A stretch of DNA of 64,000 nt from Salicibibacter cibi (GTDB lineage: Bacteria; Bacillota; Bacilli; Bacillales; Marinococcaceae). This document shows, piece by piece, positions 44,469 through 56,527 of the stretch. The translations under genes and the position numbers were made by a program. The notes under the pieces were generated by a model, which was not told the origin of the DNA, made no database searches, and saw only the letters and a list, made by a program, of their open reading frames with translations. The stretch's first letter is position 1; every line of letters begins with the position of its first letter. The DNA lies in the NCBI RefSeq assembly GCF_016495865.1, contig NZ_CP054706.1, forward strand, positions 3,596,001-3,660,000, given 5' to 3'.

Positions 44469-45341
44469 TTACTCCAATGCTGCAGCCCCACCGACGATTT
44501 CATTGATTTCTTGCGTAATTGCGGCTTGGCGAGCGCGATTGTAAGACAATTGAAGCTCATCCAAGAGGTTGTCCGCGTTGTCGGAGGCTGCTTTCATCGC
44601 CGTCATCCTGGCTGCGAACTCTGCCGCTTTTGCGTCCAGCAACGCACCGTAAATTAAGGTTTCGGAATACTGAGGGAGCAACCGCTCAAGAATCGCATTT
44701 TCCGAAGGCTCATATTCATAGTTGGTCGTTGCCCCTACGGTTTCTTCAAGTTGCCCGGCCAAATCCGTTAAAGGCAAAAGTTTTGTCTCCGTCACATCCT
44801 GACGCATCGTGTTGACGAAATGGTTATACCAGATAAACAGTTCGTCAATGCTCTCCTCTTCAAACATGCCGACAGCCTTGCGGGTAATCGCTTTTACTTC
44901 ATCAAAGGACGGGTTATCCGACAAGCCCGTGTATTCCATTTCAACCGGAAACCGCAATCGTTTCACTAGATCACGGCCAATTTTCCCAATGATTATAATC
45001 GTGTATTCATCCGTCGATTGATGACGCTCAGCGATTGTGTGCCGTAAAGACCGTATCAGATTGGAGTTATAACCGCCTGCCAATCCTTGATCCGATGTGA
45101 CGACGAGGTAGCCGGTTTTTTTAACCTCACGCTGCTCCATCATCGGGTGGCTGGCATCAGAATCTCCCATGGCAATACTCGCCACTACTTCCTGGATTTT
45201 GTTCATATAAGGCTCATAAGCCTGCGATTTCGTTTGCGCCCTTGATTGTTTTGAAGCAGCGACCATTTGCATCGCGCCCGTGATCTGCTTCATATTTTTT
45301 GTAGAGCCAATTCGATTTTTTATTTCACGGAGTGAAGCCAA
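44469..45341 (-). CDS. atpG: ATP synthase gamma subunit
   Basis: A 290-residue rotor shaft of F1. Conserved termini are [20 protein letters not shown] and AAIMKAASDN-like [19 protein letters not shown] followed by [12 protein letters not shown]. Lies between atpA and atpD in the usual order. Confidence 0.96.
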   Translation of the reverse strand: MASLREIKNRIGSTKNMKQITGAMQMVAASKQSRAQTKSQAYEPYMNKIQEVVASIAMGDSDASHPMMEQREVKKTGYLVVTSDQGLAGGYNSNLIRSLRHTIAERHQSTDEYTIIIIGKIGRDLVKRLRFPVEMEYTGLSDNPSFDEVKAITRKAVGMFEEESIDELFIWYNHFVNTMRQDVTETKLLPLTDLAGQLEETVGATTNYEYEPSENAILERLLPQYSETLIYGALLDAKAAEFAARMTAMKAASDNADNLLDELQLSYNRARQAAITQEINEIVGGAAALE

Positions 45342-45371
45342 TCTCGAATCACCACCTTTTCACATCGGTCT

Positions 45372-46883
<1,512 letters not shown>

Positions 46884-46900
46884 TTACTTCACCCCTTCAG

Positions 46901-47446
46901 TTACCGATTTGTAGAGACGATTTTCCGTTCCATTCGCCGCAACATGCCTTGCACACTGCCATCGTAAACGGTATCTCCGATTCGAACGATCAAACCGCCG
47001 ATCAGCTCTTCATCCTGATGCTCCGTCACGACGACTTGGCGATTGTTCACTTTTTTTGCAAACTGACGTGCAACCGCTTCTTTTTCTTTATCGGAAAGCT
47101 GCCGCACCGCGCGCACGTCTGCCCGCGCAATTTGAAACGCATCGTCCGTAAGATTTTGAAATGCGTGAACGAGGGAATCAATCATCTGGATACGACCGCG
47201 ATCTGCTAATACGAAAAGCATATTCATGATGAAAGGATGGCTATCGGAAAATCCTTTTTCCAAAAGTGATTGCTGATCTTTCTTTGACATCTTCGGATGT
47301 GCCAGAACTTTATACAGTGCCGGCACGGAATGAAAAACGGTTCGCACGCCGTGCAGTTCTTCGTTGATCTGCTGGGTAACACCATTTTCATTCGCCAGTT
47401 CAAATAGTGCCTTCGCATAACGATTTGCTACTGCCGGTGTACTCAT
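46901..47446 (-). CDS. atpH: ATP synthase delta subunit
   Basis: A 181-residue stator subunit with the N-terminal VANRYAKALFELANENG and the C-terminal LIGGLIVRIGDTVYDGSV. Its start overlaps the atpF stop by four bases (ATGA). Confidence 0.95.
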   Translation of the reverse strand: MSTPAVANRYAKALFELANENGVTQQINEELHGVRTVFHSVPALYKVLAHPKMSKKDQQSLLEKGFSDSHPFIMNMLFVLADRGRIQMIDSLVHAFQNLTDDAFQIARADVRAVRQLSDKEKEAVARQFAKKVNNRQVVVTEHQDEELIGGLIVRIGDTVYDGSVQGMLRRMERKIVSTNR

Positions 47447-47946
47447 TCATTACCAACTTCTTTTAAATAGCTATCAATGAGTTTCTCTTGCTCGCCTTCA
47501 TCCAGTTCCTTTTCGATCACCTTCGTAGCAATCGCTACCGAGAGGCTGGCGACTTGATCTCGGACGGATTCCAACGCTTGTTCTTTTTCTCGATTAATAT
47601 CTGCAGCTGCCGCTTCTTTTAGACGTTCTCCTTCTGCTTTTGCATTATCGAGAATCTCTTTCGCTTGTTGCTCGCTCATTTTATTCGCGTTATCAATCAT
47701 TGCTTGCGTATCTTCACGCGCTTTTTTCAATTCTTCGCGTTGTTGCTCAAGATATTGTTCAGCTTCCGCGCGGCTTTTTTCGGCATTATCCAGGTTATCA
47801 TTGACTTGCTGTTCTCGTTTTTTCATCACGCCGAGAAGCGGTTTTAACGCCCAGCGGCTGACAACCCAAATGAGCAATGAGAAGATAAGCAACTGGTACA
47901 ATGCATTGCCCCACTGAATATCCGCTATAAATTCCATCATATCCAT
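47443..47946 (-). CDS. atpF: ATP synthase b subunit
   Basis: A 167-residue stator protein. One membrane helix (about 14-32, LYQLLIFSLLIWVVSRWAL) leads into a long charged coiled coil (NDNLDNAEKSRAEAEQYLEQ). The ATG at 47946 gives MDMMEFIAD; internal ATGs at codons 3 and 4 are possible starts. Confidence 0.94.
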   Translation of the reverse strand: MDMMEFIADIQWGNALYQLLIFSLLIWVVSRWALKPLLGVMKKREQQVNDNLDNAEKSRAEAEQYLEQQREELKKAREDTQAMIDNANKMSEQQAKEILDNAKAEGERLKEAAAADINREKEQALESVRDQVASLSVAIATKVIEKELDEGEQEKLIDSYLKEVGNE

Positions 47947-48032
47947 ACCCTATCTCACTCCTTCCAGCGATACATAAGGAATGGCGAAGGTTCCCCCGGG
48001 AAACGTCATCGCCATTCCTATAGCCTTATCTG

Positions 48033-48254
48033 TTATCCGCCGATGCCGAATACCAACATGAATGAAATCGCGATAGCGATAATCGGCACGGCTTCTGCAA
48101 GCGGAATACCAATGAACATAAGCGTCTGTAATGTTCCCCTTAGTTCCGGTTGACGGGAAACCCCTTCTAAAACACCTTTTACGATGATCGCGACGGCAAT
48201 ACCCCCGCCAATCGCTGCGAGTCCTGCTGCAATCCCTGCTGCCAATTGAGCCAT
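48033..48254 (-). CDS. atpE: ATP synthase c subunit with alkaliphile-type motif
   Basis: A 73-residue proteolipid with two membrane helices forming the rotor ring. Helix 1 has [11 protein letters not shown], giving Gly16, Gly18, Ala20, Ala22; neutralophiles have four Gly and Bacillus pseudofirmus OF4 four Ala. Helix 2 has GIPLAEAVP with the proton-binding Glu54 flanked by Pro51 and Pro57. The P51xxExxP form is known from alkaliphilic bacilli. So this ring is of the alkaliphile kind with an intermediate helix 1. Confidence 0.96.
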   Translation of the reverse strand: MAQLAAGIAAGLAAIGGGIAVAIIVKGVLEGVSRQPELRGTLQTLMFIGIPLAEAVPIIAIAISFMLVFGIGG

Positions 48255-48310
48255 TGAATAAATCCTCCTTTAATATAGTAAAAAAAATATTGATAACATA
48301 CCCATAGTAC

Positions 48311-48374
48311 AGAGATCAGATTTCAGAGGCCAGATGACTTGTCTGCCTTCCGGCTTCCGACGTCTGACTTCTGG
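48311..48374. repeat. Dispersed repeat C, copy in the atpB-atpE gap
   Basis: On the minus strand it starts CCAGAAGTCAGACGTCGGAA, and it includes CTGGCCTCTGAAATCTGATC. The copy at 54730-54797 on the plus strand agrees over most positions. No gene is present between atpB and atpE. Confidence 0.7.
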
Positions 48375-48397
48375 AACGGGCAGGCGTTATTCACGTC

Positions 48398-49520
<1,123 letters not shown>

Positions 49521-49521
<1 letters not shown>

Positions 49522-49751
49522 TAATCATCGTCTCCCAAAAAGGGCTTGACCGCACGTACCACTCCATAGAAACCGGCCGATATCCCCAGTAACATGCCTA
49601 TGATGACAAAGACAGGTGATGTATCGAAGTTACTGTCGAGCCAATACCCGAGCAAAACCCCGCCCACCACCGATCCGACAATGGACGACAAAATGGCGGA
49701 TACGAGCACTGAACTACGCAAAGGATTACGTTTCCCGTTACCTTTGGGCAT
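49521..49751 (-). CDS. atpZ: AtpZ-type small membrane protein
   Basis: A 76-residue protein with two membrane helices (SSIVGSVVGGVLLGYWLDS and VFVIIGMLLGISAGFYGVV). The ATG at 49751 (MPKGNGKRN) follows AGGGAGAGACTTC; the frame extends 11 codons more. It is the first gene of the atp operon and overlaps atpI by one base. AtpZ before atpI is known from B. pseudofirmus OF4. Confidence 0.85.
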
Positions 49752-49943
49752 GAAGTCTCTCCCTTCGACCGTCTTTTCCATCAAAACTTAAGTGAATCGC
49801 CAATCAGATTATCCTTTGTAATCGTACAATAGGGACTACCTCCTGTCAACGGCTCAAATTCGTTAGAAGCGGGAAGCAGCAAGGATTCTGGTATGTTTCA
49901 ATGTGTCAAAACGATGACAATTGCAATTGCCCCCTAGGAGCTG

Positions 49944-52157
49944 CTATTCTTCGACAACTGCCATTTTCGTTTCCAACGTGTCCTCACGATCTTTATATTT
50001 CGCATAAACGATGACATGGTAGATTCCCGGGTCTAAATCAAGCTCATCAGCGTGGAATTCTTTTTCAAATGGTCCTTCGGGAAGATTTTTTTGACGGTCA
50101 AGGGTTCCGACGTATGCGAACGTATCCGGCTCATAAAGAGTGATTTCCAGTTCTTCAGCCCCACCGGGCAAGAAAACTTCATACATCCAATAATCGCGGT
50201 CAGGCACTTTGGCAAATTGAAATCCGCTGAGCCGCGGATAATCCGGTTCATCACTAAAGAGAAGAAATGGGAGGGAGACGTCTTGTTTCCCACCACTGAC
50301 GTTGATTTCACCATCAATGCGCTTAAAGTCGATGATATCCGGTTGGATTTCAACTTTAACGGTTGCCGTTTGTTTTTCTCCCGGATCCAATGTGATCGGC
50401 ATCGGCATTTTCCAATTTAAACCGGTCCCTAAAGAAGTTGGAACATCGAAAGAATACGTCCGTTGGTGCGCGCTCTGATTCTCAATGGTAATGTCCCTTT
50501 CCAAACGCTGATCTGATTCACCCGCTTCCCATACGCCAAAAGACAGGGTTCCGGGGTAAACAAGCGTATCATTTTCAATCGCGGCTCCAATGTCCACACG
50601 TCCTGCGCCTTGGACAAACGGTGGATAAATTTCCCCTTCATCGGTAGAGAGAGAAATGGCCGTGTTCATCAGCGTCGCTTTCACCTGTTCCGCCCCCCAA
50701 TCCGGATGCGCTTGTTTTATCAGTGCCGCAGCCCCTGCAATGTGTGGCGCTGCCATGCTCGTGCCGTTTAATCCTTGGTACCCTTCCGGAACCGTACTAT
50801 CAATATCTACACCGGGCGCGACAACATCGGGTTTAATATCCCACGTTTGTGTCACCGGTCCGCGGGAACTGAACATAGCCATATGATCGGTTTCTTCTAC
50901 ATAATTGGTTTCAATGACGACTTCCTTATTTTCATTGTCGTTTATCGCTTTTTTTAATTGATTGCCTGCTTTATTATCAATAGCCGCGGCTGTGATGTCC
51001 ATCTCCTCTTCCATCCCGGCCATCAGCGGCCCCGGTATATTATTCATAAGCAAAATCGCATCAGCCCCGGCATCGCTCGCATTTTCTATTTTGGCTTGGA
51101 TCGGAATCCCTCCGCGTTCGATCAATACGGCGCGGCCACGTATGTCTGTCAAGTCTTCCGGTAAGCCAAGACCGCCGTCAACGATGTTTAACCTTCTTTT
51201 CATATTCCATGGTGAAGCCCCCTGTATCGGTTGCAAGTCCAGCTCACGGTCTTCTTCATTAATTTCGGGTACCGTTAACTGCGGGACTTTTAACGGTGGG
51301 GTTGAAGCGCCGACGGAAATTGATTTTTCCGATGTTCCGGGTGACCCTACGCTCCACATGTCAGGACCGCTGTTGCCGCTTGAAGTAACCGTGATTACCC
51401 CGGCTTCCGCCGCTTCATCCAAAGCTTTGCTCGTCGGCCAATCGGGCCCGTTTACAGGATTCCCTAATGAGAGATTCAAAACGTCTACACCATCAACTAC
51501 CGCGCGATCAATCGCTTCAAGAATATGTTCCGTCGACCCTTGGCCTTCAGGACCCAATGCTCGGTATGCATAGAGGTCCGCGTCAGGAGCCACTCCCCGG
51601 ACACTTCCATTCGCAGCGATAATCCCCGCAACATGTGTCCCGTGAAAAGTAATCGCTTTGCTCTTCACTTTCGTTTCCATCGGATCATGATCGTCATCGA
51701 TCACATCATAACCGTCCACGTAATTTTTTTGTAAATCCGGATGATTGTAATCAATGCCCGTGTCGATGACGCCGACCTTTATCCCGTGACCGCTAAGCTG
51801 AATGCCTAAGTCGTCAAGCTGTGTGCGTATATCTTCAGCGCCGATAAAGGGCACACTTTCCCTTAAGGCATGATCATATTGAACACTTTCGTCGACACGA
51901 CTTACACCCGGGACGTTTTCCAATTGATCGACACTTGTCTCGGGAAGGGTGTAAGCCATGCCAAGAAAAGCAGATGAAAATATGTAGTCCGGCTCGTAAT
52001 CGGTACGATCTTGAATTTCTTCTTGGACGATTTCCAGATCATCGTCGACGTGTACGATCACAGTTTTCGCTTCTCCTTGGCCCTGAACATCACTGCCTAC
52101 GCTTAGAGCCAGGCCAGCGAAAGCCAGAATAAATAATAAACGCCAACGAAATTCCAT
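49944..52157 (-). CDS. vpr: Secreted subtilisin-like serine protease (Vpr type)
   Basis: A 737-residue S8 protease. Order: signal peptide (MEFRWRLLFILAFAGLALSV), I9 propeptide (about 30-105), catalytic Asp in VGVIDTGIDYNHPDL, His in HGTHVAGIIA, a PA domain inserted at about 310-430 (RGRAVLIERGGIPIQAK), Ser in NGTSMAAPHIAGAAAL, and beta-rich C-terminal domains. Start at the ATG after AGGAGGGCTCAC. No cell-wall anchor is seen. It has been inserted between upp and the atp operon relative to B. subtilis. Confidence 0.88.
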   Translation of the reverse strand: MEFRWRLLFILAFAGLALSVGSDVQGQGEAKTVIVHVDDDLEIVQEEIQDRTDYEPDYIFSSAFLGMAYTLPETSVDQLENVPGVSRVDESVQYDHALRESVPFIGAEDIRTQLDDLGIQLSGHGIKVGVIDTGIDYNHPDLQKNYVDGYDVIDDDHDPMETKVKSKAITFHGTHVAGIIAANGSVRGVAPDADLYAYRALGPEGQGSTEHILEAIDRAVVDGVDVLNLSLGNPVNGPDWPTSKALDEAAEAGVITVTSSGNSGPDMWSVGSPGTSEKSISVGASTPPLKVPQLTVPEINEEDRELDLQPIQGASPWNMKRRLNIVDGGLGLPEDLTDIRGRAVLIERGGIPIQAKIENASDAGADAILLMNNIPGPLMAGMEEEMDITAAAIDNKAGNQLKKAINDNENKEVVIETNYVEETDHMAMFSSRGPVTQTWDIKPDVVAPGVDIDSTVPEGYQGLNGTSMAAPHIAGAAALIKQAHPDWGAEQVKATLMNTAISLSTDEGEIYPPFVQGAGRVDIGAAIENDTLVYPGTLSFGVWEAGESDQRLERDITIENQSAHQRTYSFDVPTSLGTGLNWKMPMPITLDPGEKQTATVKVEIQPDIIDFKRIDGEINVSGGKQDVSLPFLLFSDEPDYPRLSGFQFAKVPDRDYWMYEVFLPGGAEELEITLYEPDTFAYVGTLDRQKNLPEGPFEKEFHADELDLDPGIYHVIVYAKYKDREDTLETKMAVVEE

Positions 52158-52312
52158 GTGAGCCCTCCTAGTGTGGGTTAGAGGTGAGAAGTGGGAGGTG
52201 GGAGGTGGGAGATCCATCTTCGCCATCCGCTGCCTCTAACTGCTAAAGAATGCCGGACCCTCATAGTTTGTTCGTTCCTTGCAAAATTCATGCAGATGGA
52301 ATGGAGAGGGGT

Positions 52313-52624
52313 TTATGACGACCGAAGTGCTCGGCTTCGTTCGAGCTCGGTCACCATGGGCTGCTCATGGCGACCGTAATGCCCCGCTTCGCTCTAGTTC
52401 GGGTGCCATGGCCGCTTCATGGCGACCGAAATACCCAACTTCGCTCGAGTTCGGTCGCCATGACCGCTTCATAGTGACCGTAATGCCCGGCTTTGTTCTA
52501 ATTCGGGCACCATGACCGCTTCATGACGACTGAAAAGAGGCATTCCAGTTTAGTTCGGGCTCCATGGCCGCTTCATGGCGACCGTTACCCCCTGCTTCGC
52601 TCGAGTTCGGTCGCCATGACCGAC
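52313..52624. repeat. Array of six 52-bp palindromic units (family A)
   Basis: Six consecutive 52-base units start at 52313, 52365, 52417, 52469, 52521 and 52573. Each begins TCATGGCGACCG (or close) and ends CGGTCGCCATGACCGCT, so the ends of each unit are complementary and can form a hairpin. The unit ends are better conserved than the middles. Same type units are scattered at 1440, 7380, 23425, 35152 and 57240. The rest of the gap 52158-52312 is purine-rich and without gene. Confidence 0.85.
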
Positions 52625-52635
52625 ACGCGCACACC

Positions 52636-52660
52636 AAAAAACCGCCACTTTTCATGGCGG
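52636..52660 (-). terminator. Terminator of upp
   Basis: CCGCCA and TGGCGG pair across a seven-base loop, with six T residues on the minus strand, 16 bases past the stop. Confidence 0.85.
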
Positions 52661-52675
52661 CGAGCTTCAGCTTTC

Positions 52676-53305
52676 TTATTTTGTTCCGAAGAGGCGATCA
52701 CCTGCATCCCCTAACCCTGGAACGATGTAGCCTTTTTCATCTAACTTTTCATCCAATGCGGCAAGATAAATATCAACGTCCGGATGCGCTTTTTGAACTT
52801 CTCCGACCCCTTCGGGAGCTGCGATCAAGCACATCAGCTTCATGTTTTGTGCACCTCGTTGCTTCAAGGCATCGATCGCTGCCACGGCAGAACCCCCGGT
52901 GGCAAGCATAGGGTCAATAACAATGAGGTTGCGTTCTTCAATGTCTTTCGGAAGTTTAATATAATATTCGTGAGGCACAAACGTCTTCGGATCACGGTAA
53001 AGTCCTACATGGCCCACCCTTACGTTCGGCATTAATTTAAGTATTCCGTCCATCATACCCAATCCTGCCCGCAAGATCGGGATAACTCCCAGTTTTTTGC
53101 CTGCGATCACTTTCGATGTGGAAGGCCCGACCGGTGTATTAACGGTCACTTCTTCGAGGGATAAATCCCTTGTAATCTCAAAAGCCATTAAAGAACCGAC
53201 CTCATCCACCAATTCGCGAAACTGCTTCGTCCCGGTAGATATATCTCGGATATATGTGAGTTTATGTTGGATAAGGGGATGGTCAAAAACATAAATTTTT
53301 CCCAA
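52676..53305 (-). CDS. upp: Uracil phosphoribosyltransferase
   Basis: A 209-residue enzyme making UMP from uracil and PRPP, starting at TTG ([18 protein letters not shown]) after AAAGGAGAGTGAATCGC; this gives the exact length of the B. subtilis enzyme. It contains [11 protein letters not shown], the PRPP loop [16 protein letters not shown] near 128, and the C-terminal [17 protein letters not shown]. Confidence 0.96.
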   Translation of the reverse strand: MGKIYVFDHPLIQHKLTYIRDISTGTKQFRELVDEVGSLMAFEITRDLSLEEVTVNTPVGPSTSKVIAGKKLGVIPILRAGLGMMDGILKLMPNVRVGHVGLYRDPKTFVPHEYYIKLPKDIEERNLIVIDPMLATGGSAVAAIDALKQRGAQNMKLMCLIAAPEGVGEVQKAHPDVDIYLAALDEKLDEKGYIVPGLGDAGDRLFGTK

Positions 53306-53380
53306 GCGATTCACTCTCCTTTACGTATCCGCATCTTATATCCTTAGAAATTGTACAGAAAAAAAGAAACAGCATCAAGT

Positions 53381-53411
53381 AGCGACCTGCCATTTTGATG
53401 GACAGGTCGCT
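53381..53411 (-). terminator. Hairpin downstream of glyA, probable terminator
   Basis: AGCGACCTG and CAGGTCGCT pair with an inner CCAT/ATGG; a T-rich stretch follows about 17 bases later on the minus strand. It lies directly after the glyA stop and upstream of upp. Confidence 0.6.
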
Positions 53412-53422
53412 CAACTGTACAC

Positions 53423-54658
53423 TTATGCATACAATGGATACTTATTCGTCAAGGCGCTCACGCGATCACGCGCTTCTTTTTGCTTCGCGTCATCATCCAT
53501 ATTTTTTAACACTAAGCCAAACAACGCGCCGATTTCATCCATATCCTCTTCTTGAAAGCCACGTGTCGTGACCGCTGCTGTGCCGAGTCGAATGCCGCTC
53601 GTGACAAACGGGCTTTCAGGATCGAAAGGTACCCCGTTCTTATTCGCGGTCAAACCTACATCATCCAATGCTTTTTCAGCTACTTTTCCGGTCAGATTCA
53701 AGCTTTGCAAGTCCAAGAGCAACAGGTGATTATCGGTACCGCCGGAAACAAGGTTGATGCCTTCGTTTTGCAAGGCAACGCCTAGACGTTTGGCATTTTT
53801 TATAATTTGATCTGCATACGTGGCAAAAGAAGGCTCTAGCGCTTCTTTAAAAGAAACTGCTTTGGCAGCAATCACATGCATGAGCGGACCGCCCTGCATT
53901 CCCGGAAATACCATCTTGTCGATTTTCTTCGCAAATGTTTCCTCACAAAGAATTAAGCCGCCCCGAGGGCCACGCAATGTTTTATGAGTTGTCGTTGTAA
54001 CGAATTGGGCGTGAGGAACAGGGCTCTGATGCTTACCTGCAGCGACCAAACCTGCAATATGTGCCATATCAACCATGAGATACGCACCTACATCGTCTGC
54101 GATTTCCCGGAATTTCTTAAAGTCAATTTCCCGAGGATATGCAGAAGCGCCGGCGACGATTAATTTTGGCGAATGTTCACGGGCCGTCTCCAATACTTTA
54201 TCATAATTGATGCGCTGATCGTCTTCATTCACGCCGTAGTCGATAAAATTGTATTGAATGCCGCTAAAGTTAACCGGACTCCCATGTGTAAGATGTCCGC
54301 CATGGGATAAATTCATGCCAAGCACTTTGTCCCCGTGTTCCAAAATGGCAGAATAAACGGCCATGTTCGCCTGGGCACCGGAATGAGGTTGGACATTGAC
54401 ATGTTCAGCACCGAAAAGCTCTTTTGCCCGGTCCCGTGCCAAATTCTCCGCCACGTCCACATATTCACAGCCGCCATAATAACGGCGCCCCGGATAACCC
54501 TCCGCGTATTTATTCGTCAAAACCGAACCTTGGGCTTCCATGACTGCTTCGCTTGTAAAATTTTCGGAAGCAATCAATTCGATTTTATTTTTTTGCCGAG
54601 ATTGTTCATCTTCAATGGCGGCGAAAATTTCCGGATCTTGTTGCTGAATATTCTTCAT
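53423..54658 (-). CDS. glyA: Serine hydroxymethyltransferase
   Basis: A 411-residue PLP enzyme for serine-glycine interconversion and one-carbon supply. It has [40 protein letters not shown] and the PLP lysine in [13 protein letters not shown] near residue 227. Upstream of upp as in B. subtilis. Confidence 0.97.
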   Translation of the reverse strand: MKNIQQQDPEIFAAIEDEQSRQKNKIELIASENFTSEAVMEAQGSVLTNKYAEGYPGRRYYGGCEYVDVAENLARDRAKELFGAEHVNVQPHSGAQANMAVYSAILEHGDKVLGMNLSHGGHLTHGSPVNFSGIQYNFIDYGVNEDDQRINYDKVLETAREHSPKLIVAGASAYPREIDFKKFREIADDVGAYLMVDMAHIAGLVAAGKHQSPVPHAQFVTTTTHKTLRGPRGGLILCEETFAKKIDKMVFPGMQGGPLMHVIAAKAVSFKEALEPSFATYADQIIKNAKRLGVALQNEGINLVSGGTDNHLLLLDLQSLNLTGKVAEKALDDVGLTANKNGVPFDPESPFVTSGIRLGTAAVTTRGFQEEDMDEIGALFGLVLKNMDDDAKQKEARDRVSALTNKYPLYA

Positions 54659-54729
54659 AATTCTATGTCTGCCCCTTTCAAACTGTAAAATGATGTATGT
54701 TTTTCATCAGGTGATAAGCGCCCGCTATT

Positions 54730-54797
54730 CCAGAGGTCGGACGTCGGAAGCCGGAATTCCGATGGAAGTCCATATGGCCTCTGAAGTCCGTTCTCCG
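54730..54797. repeat. Dispersed repeat C, copy in the glyA leader
   Basis: Begins CCAGAGGTCGGACGTCGGAA and includes ATGGCCTCTGAAGTCCG; counterpart of 48311-48374 on the opposite strand. 54659-54968 has no gene. Confidence 0.7.
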
Positions 54798-54891
54798 AAT
54801 GCCGACGTCCGGGAGGAAAGTGCTAGCTTCGGCGTTGCCACAGAAAGTGGCGATCTTAGCCAGCGTTCCTTAAAATCAGAGGGGGGCATAA

Positions 54892-54919
54892 CCCACCCTT
54901 TGATGGAAGTTTCACTTTA
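54892..54919 (-). repeat. 27-base recurrent leader motif E (copy upstream of glyA)
   Basis: On the minus strand TAAAGTGAAACTTCCATCAA then AGGGTGGG, directly after GTTAAAAT, which could be a -10 element. Related to 40563-40590. A degenerate version lies before ywlE near 56462-56494. Confidence 0.6.
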
Positions 54920-54968
54920 TTTTAACACGGAAAAGACCTTGTGGGCAGATAAGTTTTCTATTCGAATT

Positions 54969-55523
54969 CTACATACCTGCATCAGGATAACTTGCTCGCG
55001 GGCCGCCGATGTATTTCGGACGTGAGCGCGCCATCGTCACGGGAGCTTGGCCAATAAAAGCTTCACTGCCGCGAACCGGAACGGCAACATGCTTTAAATG
55101 CATGCCGATCAATGTCGCGCCGATGTCGACGCCTGCATCGGCACGTACAGCTTCCACAACAACCTTGTCATCTTCCTGAGCATATGCATACGTTGCGAGC
55201 GATCCGCCTGCTCTCCGGCAGGGAACGACCGACACAATCTCTAAATCATGGTTTTCTGCATAATCACGCGGGACGACAAGGGAGCGGTTAATGTGTTCAC
55301 ACCCTTGATAAGCAACGGTGCACCCGTTGTGTTTACGAAAGCGTTCAATGGCGTTAAAAACATCTGCTGCGATTTCTTCCGAACCCGAGCTGCCGATTCG
55401 TTCGCCTGCGATCTCACTCGTACTCGCACCAACGACGAGCAAGGATTTCGGGGACAATTGTGCTTGGGCATTCAATTCGTGCAGAAGTTTTTCCAAAACA
55501 TTTCCGAGCGCTTCAATGCCCAT
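54969..55523 (-). CDS. ywlG: TIGR01440/UPF0340 family protein YwlG
   Basis: A 184-residue cytoplasmic protein. It has LLVVGASTSEIAGERIGSSG, HINRSLVVPRDYAE, VRADAGVDIGATLIGMHLKH and the end RPKYIGGPRASYPDAG, as in the conserved Firmicutes family. Function unknown. Located between rpiB and glyA as in B. subtilis. Confidence 0.9.
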   Translation of the reverse strand: MGIEALGNVLEKLLHELNAQAQLSPKSLLVVGASTSEIAGERIGSSGSEEIAADVFNAIERFRKHNGCTVAYQGCEHINRSLVVPRDYAENHDLEIVSVVPCRRAGGSLATYAYAQEDDKVVVEAVRADAGVDIGATLIGMHLKHVAVPVRGSEAFIGQAPVTMARSRPKYIGGPRASYPDAGM

Positions 55524-55541
55524 ACGTTCACCCCCTCGGCG

Positions 55542-55979
55542 TTATTTTTCCGTCTCCATCACTTTTTCCACTCTGTTTGCGTGACGACCACCTTCAAATT
55601 CAGTTGAAACCCATTTCTCCACAATTGCTTTTGCCAGGCCGGGACCAATGACTCTCTCCCCCATCGCGAGTACATTTGCTTGATTATGAAGCCTAGACAT
55701 TTCTGCACTGAATACGTCGTTTACGAGCGCACAACGGATACCGGGAACTTTGTTCGCTGTCATCGACATTCCAATTCCCGTGCCGCAGATGAGGATTCCC
55801 GAGTCGTAATTTCCGGCTGCTACCTGCTCAGCCACAGGTCTTGCGAAATCCGGATAATCCACACTTTCTGCGCCATTCGTGCCAACATCTTTATATTCAA
55901 TTCCTAAATCTTCGAGCAACGGTATGATCTCTTTTTTCAGCGACCAGCCGGCATGATCTGAGCCAATAATCATTTTCAT
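55542..55979 (-). CDS. rpiB: Ribose-5-phosphate isomerase B
   Basis: A 145-residue sugar isomerase. It has MIIGSDHAGWSLKKEI with the catalytic site residues, VDYPDFARPVAE and the Cys in LICGTGIGMSMTANK near residue 66. It follows ywlE by three bases. Confidence 0.94.
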   Translation of the reverse strand: MKMIIGSDHAGWSLKKEIIPLLEDLGIEYKDVGTNGAESVDYPDFARPVAEQVAAGNYDSGILICGTGIGMSMTANKVPGIRCALVNDVFSAEMSRLHNQANVLAMGERVIGPGLAKAIVEKWVSTEFEGGRHANRVEKVMETEK

Positions 55980-55982
55980 CCT

Positions 55983-56423
55983 TTACAGCTCCCTTCCCCA
56001 TTCTATACGTTCCAGCATTTGATTGATTTGCCCGGCGGTCCGTCGATACGCATCAAGGTCACCGCCAACCGGATCCGTTATATCTTCATGAAAGCCGCCG
56101 GCGCTTGCCAACGTCGTAATTTTATTTTCATGTTCAGGATATTGTTGTTTTATCTGCAAAGCTTGTGCCTGTGTCATTGTCCATACTAGATCCGCCCATT
56201 CCAACAACGATCTTGTTAATCGCTCGGCATGGTGCTCATCCAATGTGGCTCCATGTTCACGGACAACGATACGCGCGGGGGGAGCGGCCGAGCTACCTGC
56301 CAATGCCTGCATTCCGGCCGATTTCACTTCTAAGCCTGTCTCTTTCACGGTTAACAGCGCCTCAGCCATCGGACTGCGGCAAGTATTGCCCGTACAAACG
56401 AGCAAGACCCGCTTTACGGCCAT
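55983..56423 (-). CDS. ywlE: Low-molecular-weight protein arginine/tyrosine phosphatase
   Basis: A 146-residue phosphatase. The P loop is VCTGNTCRSPMAEALL (Cys, five residues, Arg-Ser), and the catalytic Asp lies in ITDPVGGDLDAYR near residue 117. Thr in the loop (GNTCRS) is the feature linked to phosphoarginine preference in YwlE. Operon with rpiB and ywlG. Confidence 0.92.
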   Translation of the reverse strand: MAVKRVLLVCTGNTCRSPMAEALLTVKETGLEVKSAGMQALAGSSAAPPARIVVREHGATLDEHHAERLTRSLLEWADLVWTMTQAQALQIKQQYPEHENKITTLASAGGFHEDITDPVGGDLDAYRRTAGQINQMLERIEWGREL

Positions 56424-56527
56424 GCTATTCCTCCTCGATCTTTGCTTTATCCCGGGGATAAGCGCCCCTCTAGTGGAAGCTTCTCTCTATTGTCATTTTA
56501 ACATAGATGGGTTGCTCATGCCGCGGC

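Noticed and set aside
52313..52624. The six-unit array was considered as a CRISPR array.
   Set aside because: Units are directly joined without unique spacers of constant length, similarity extends over the whole unit, and no cas genes are visible.
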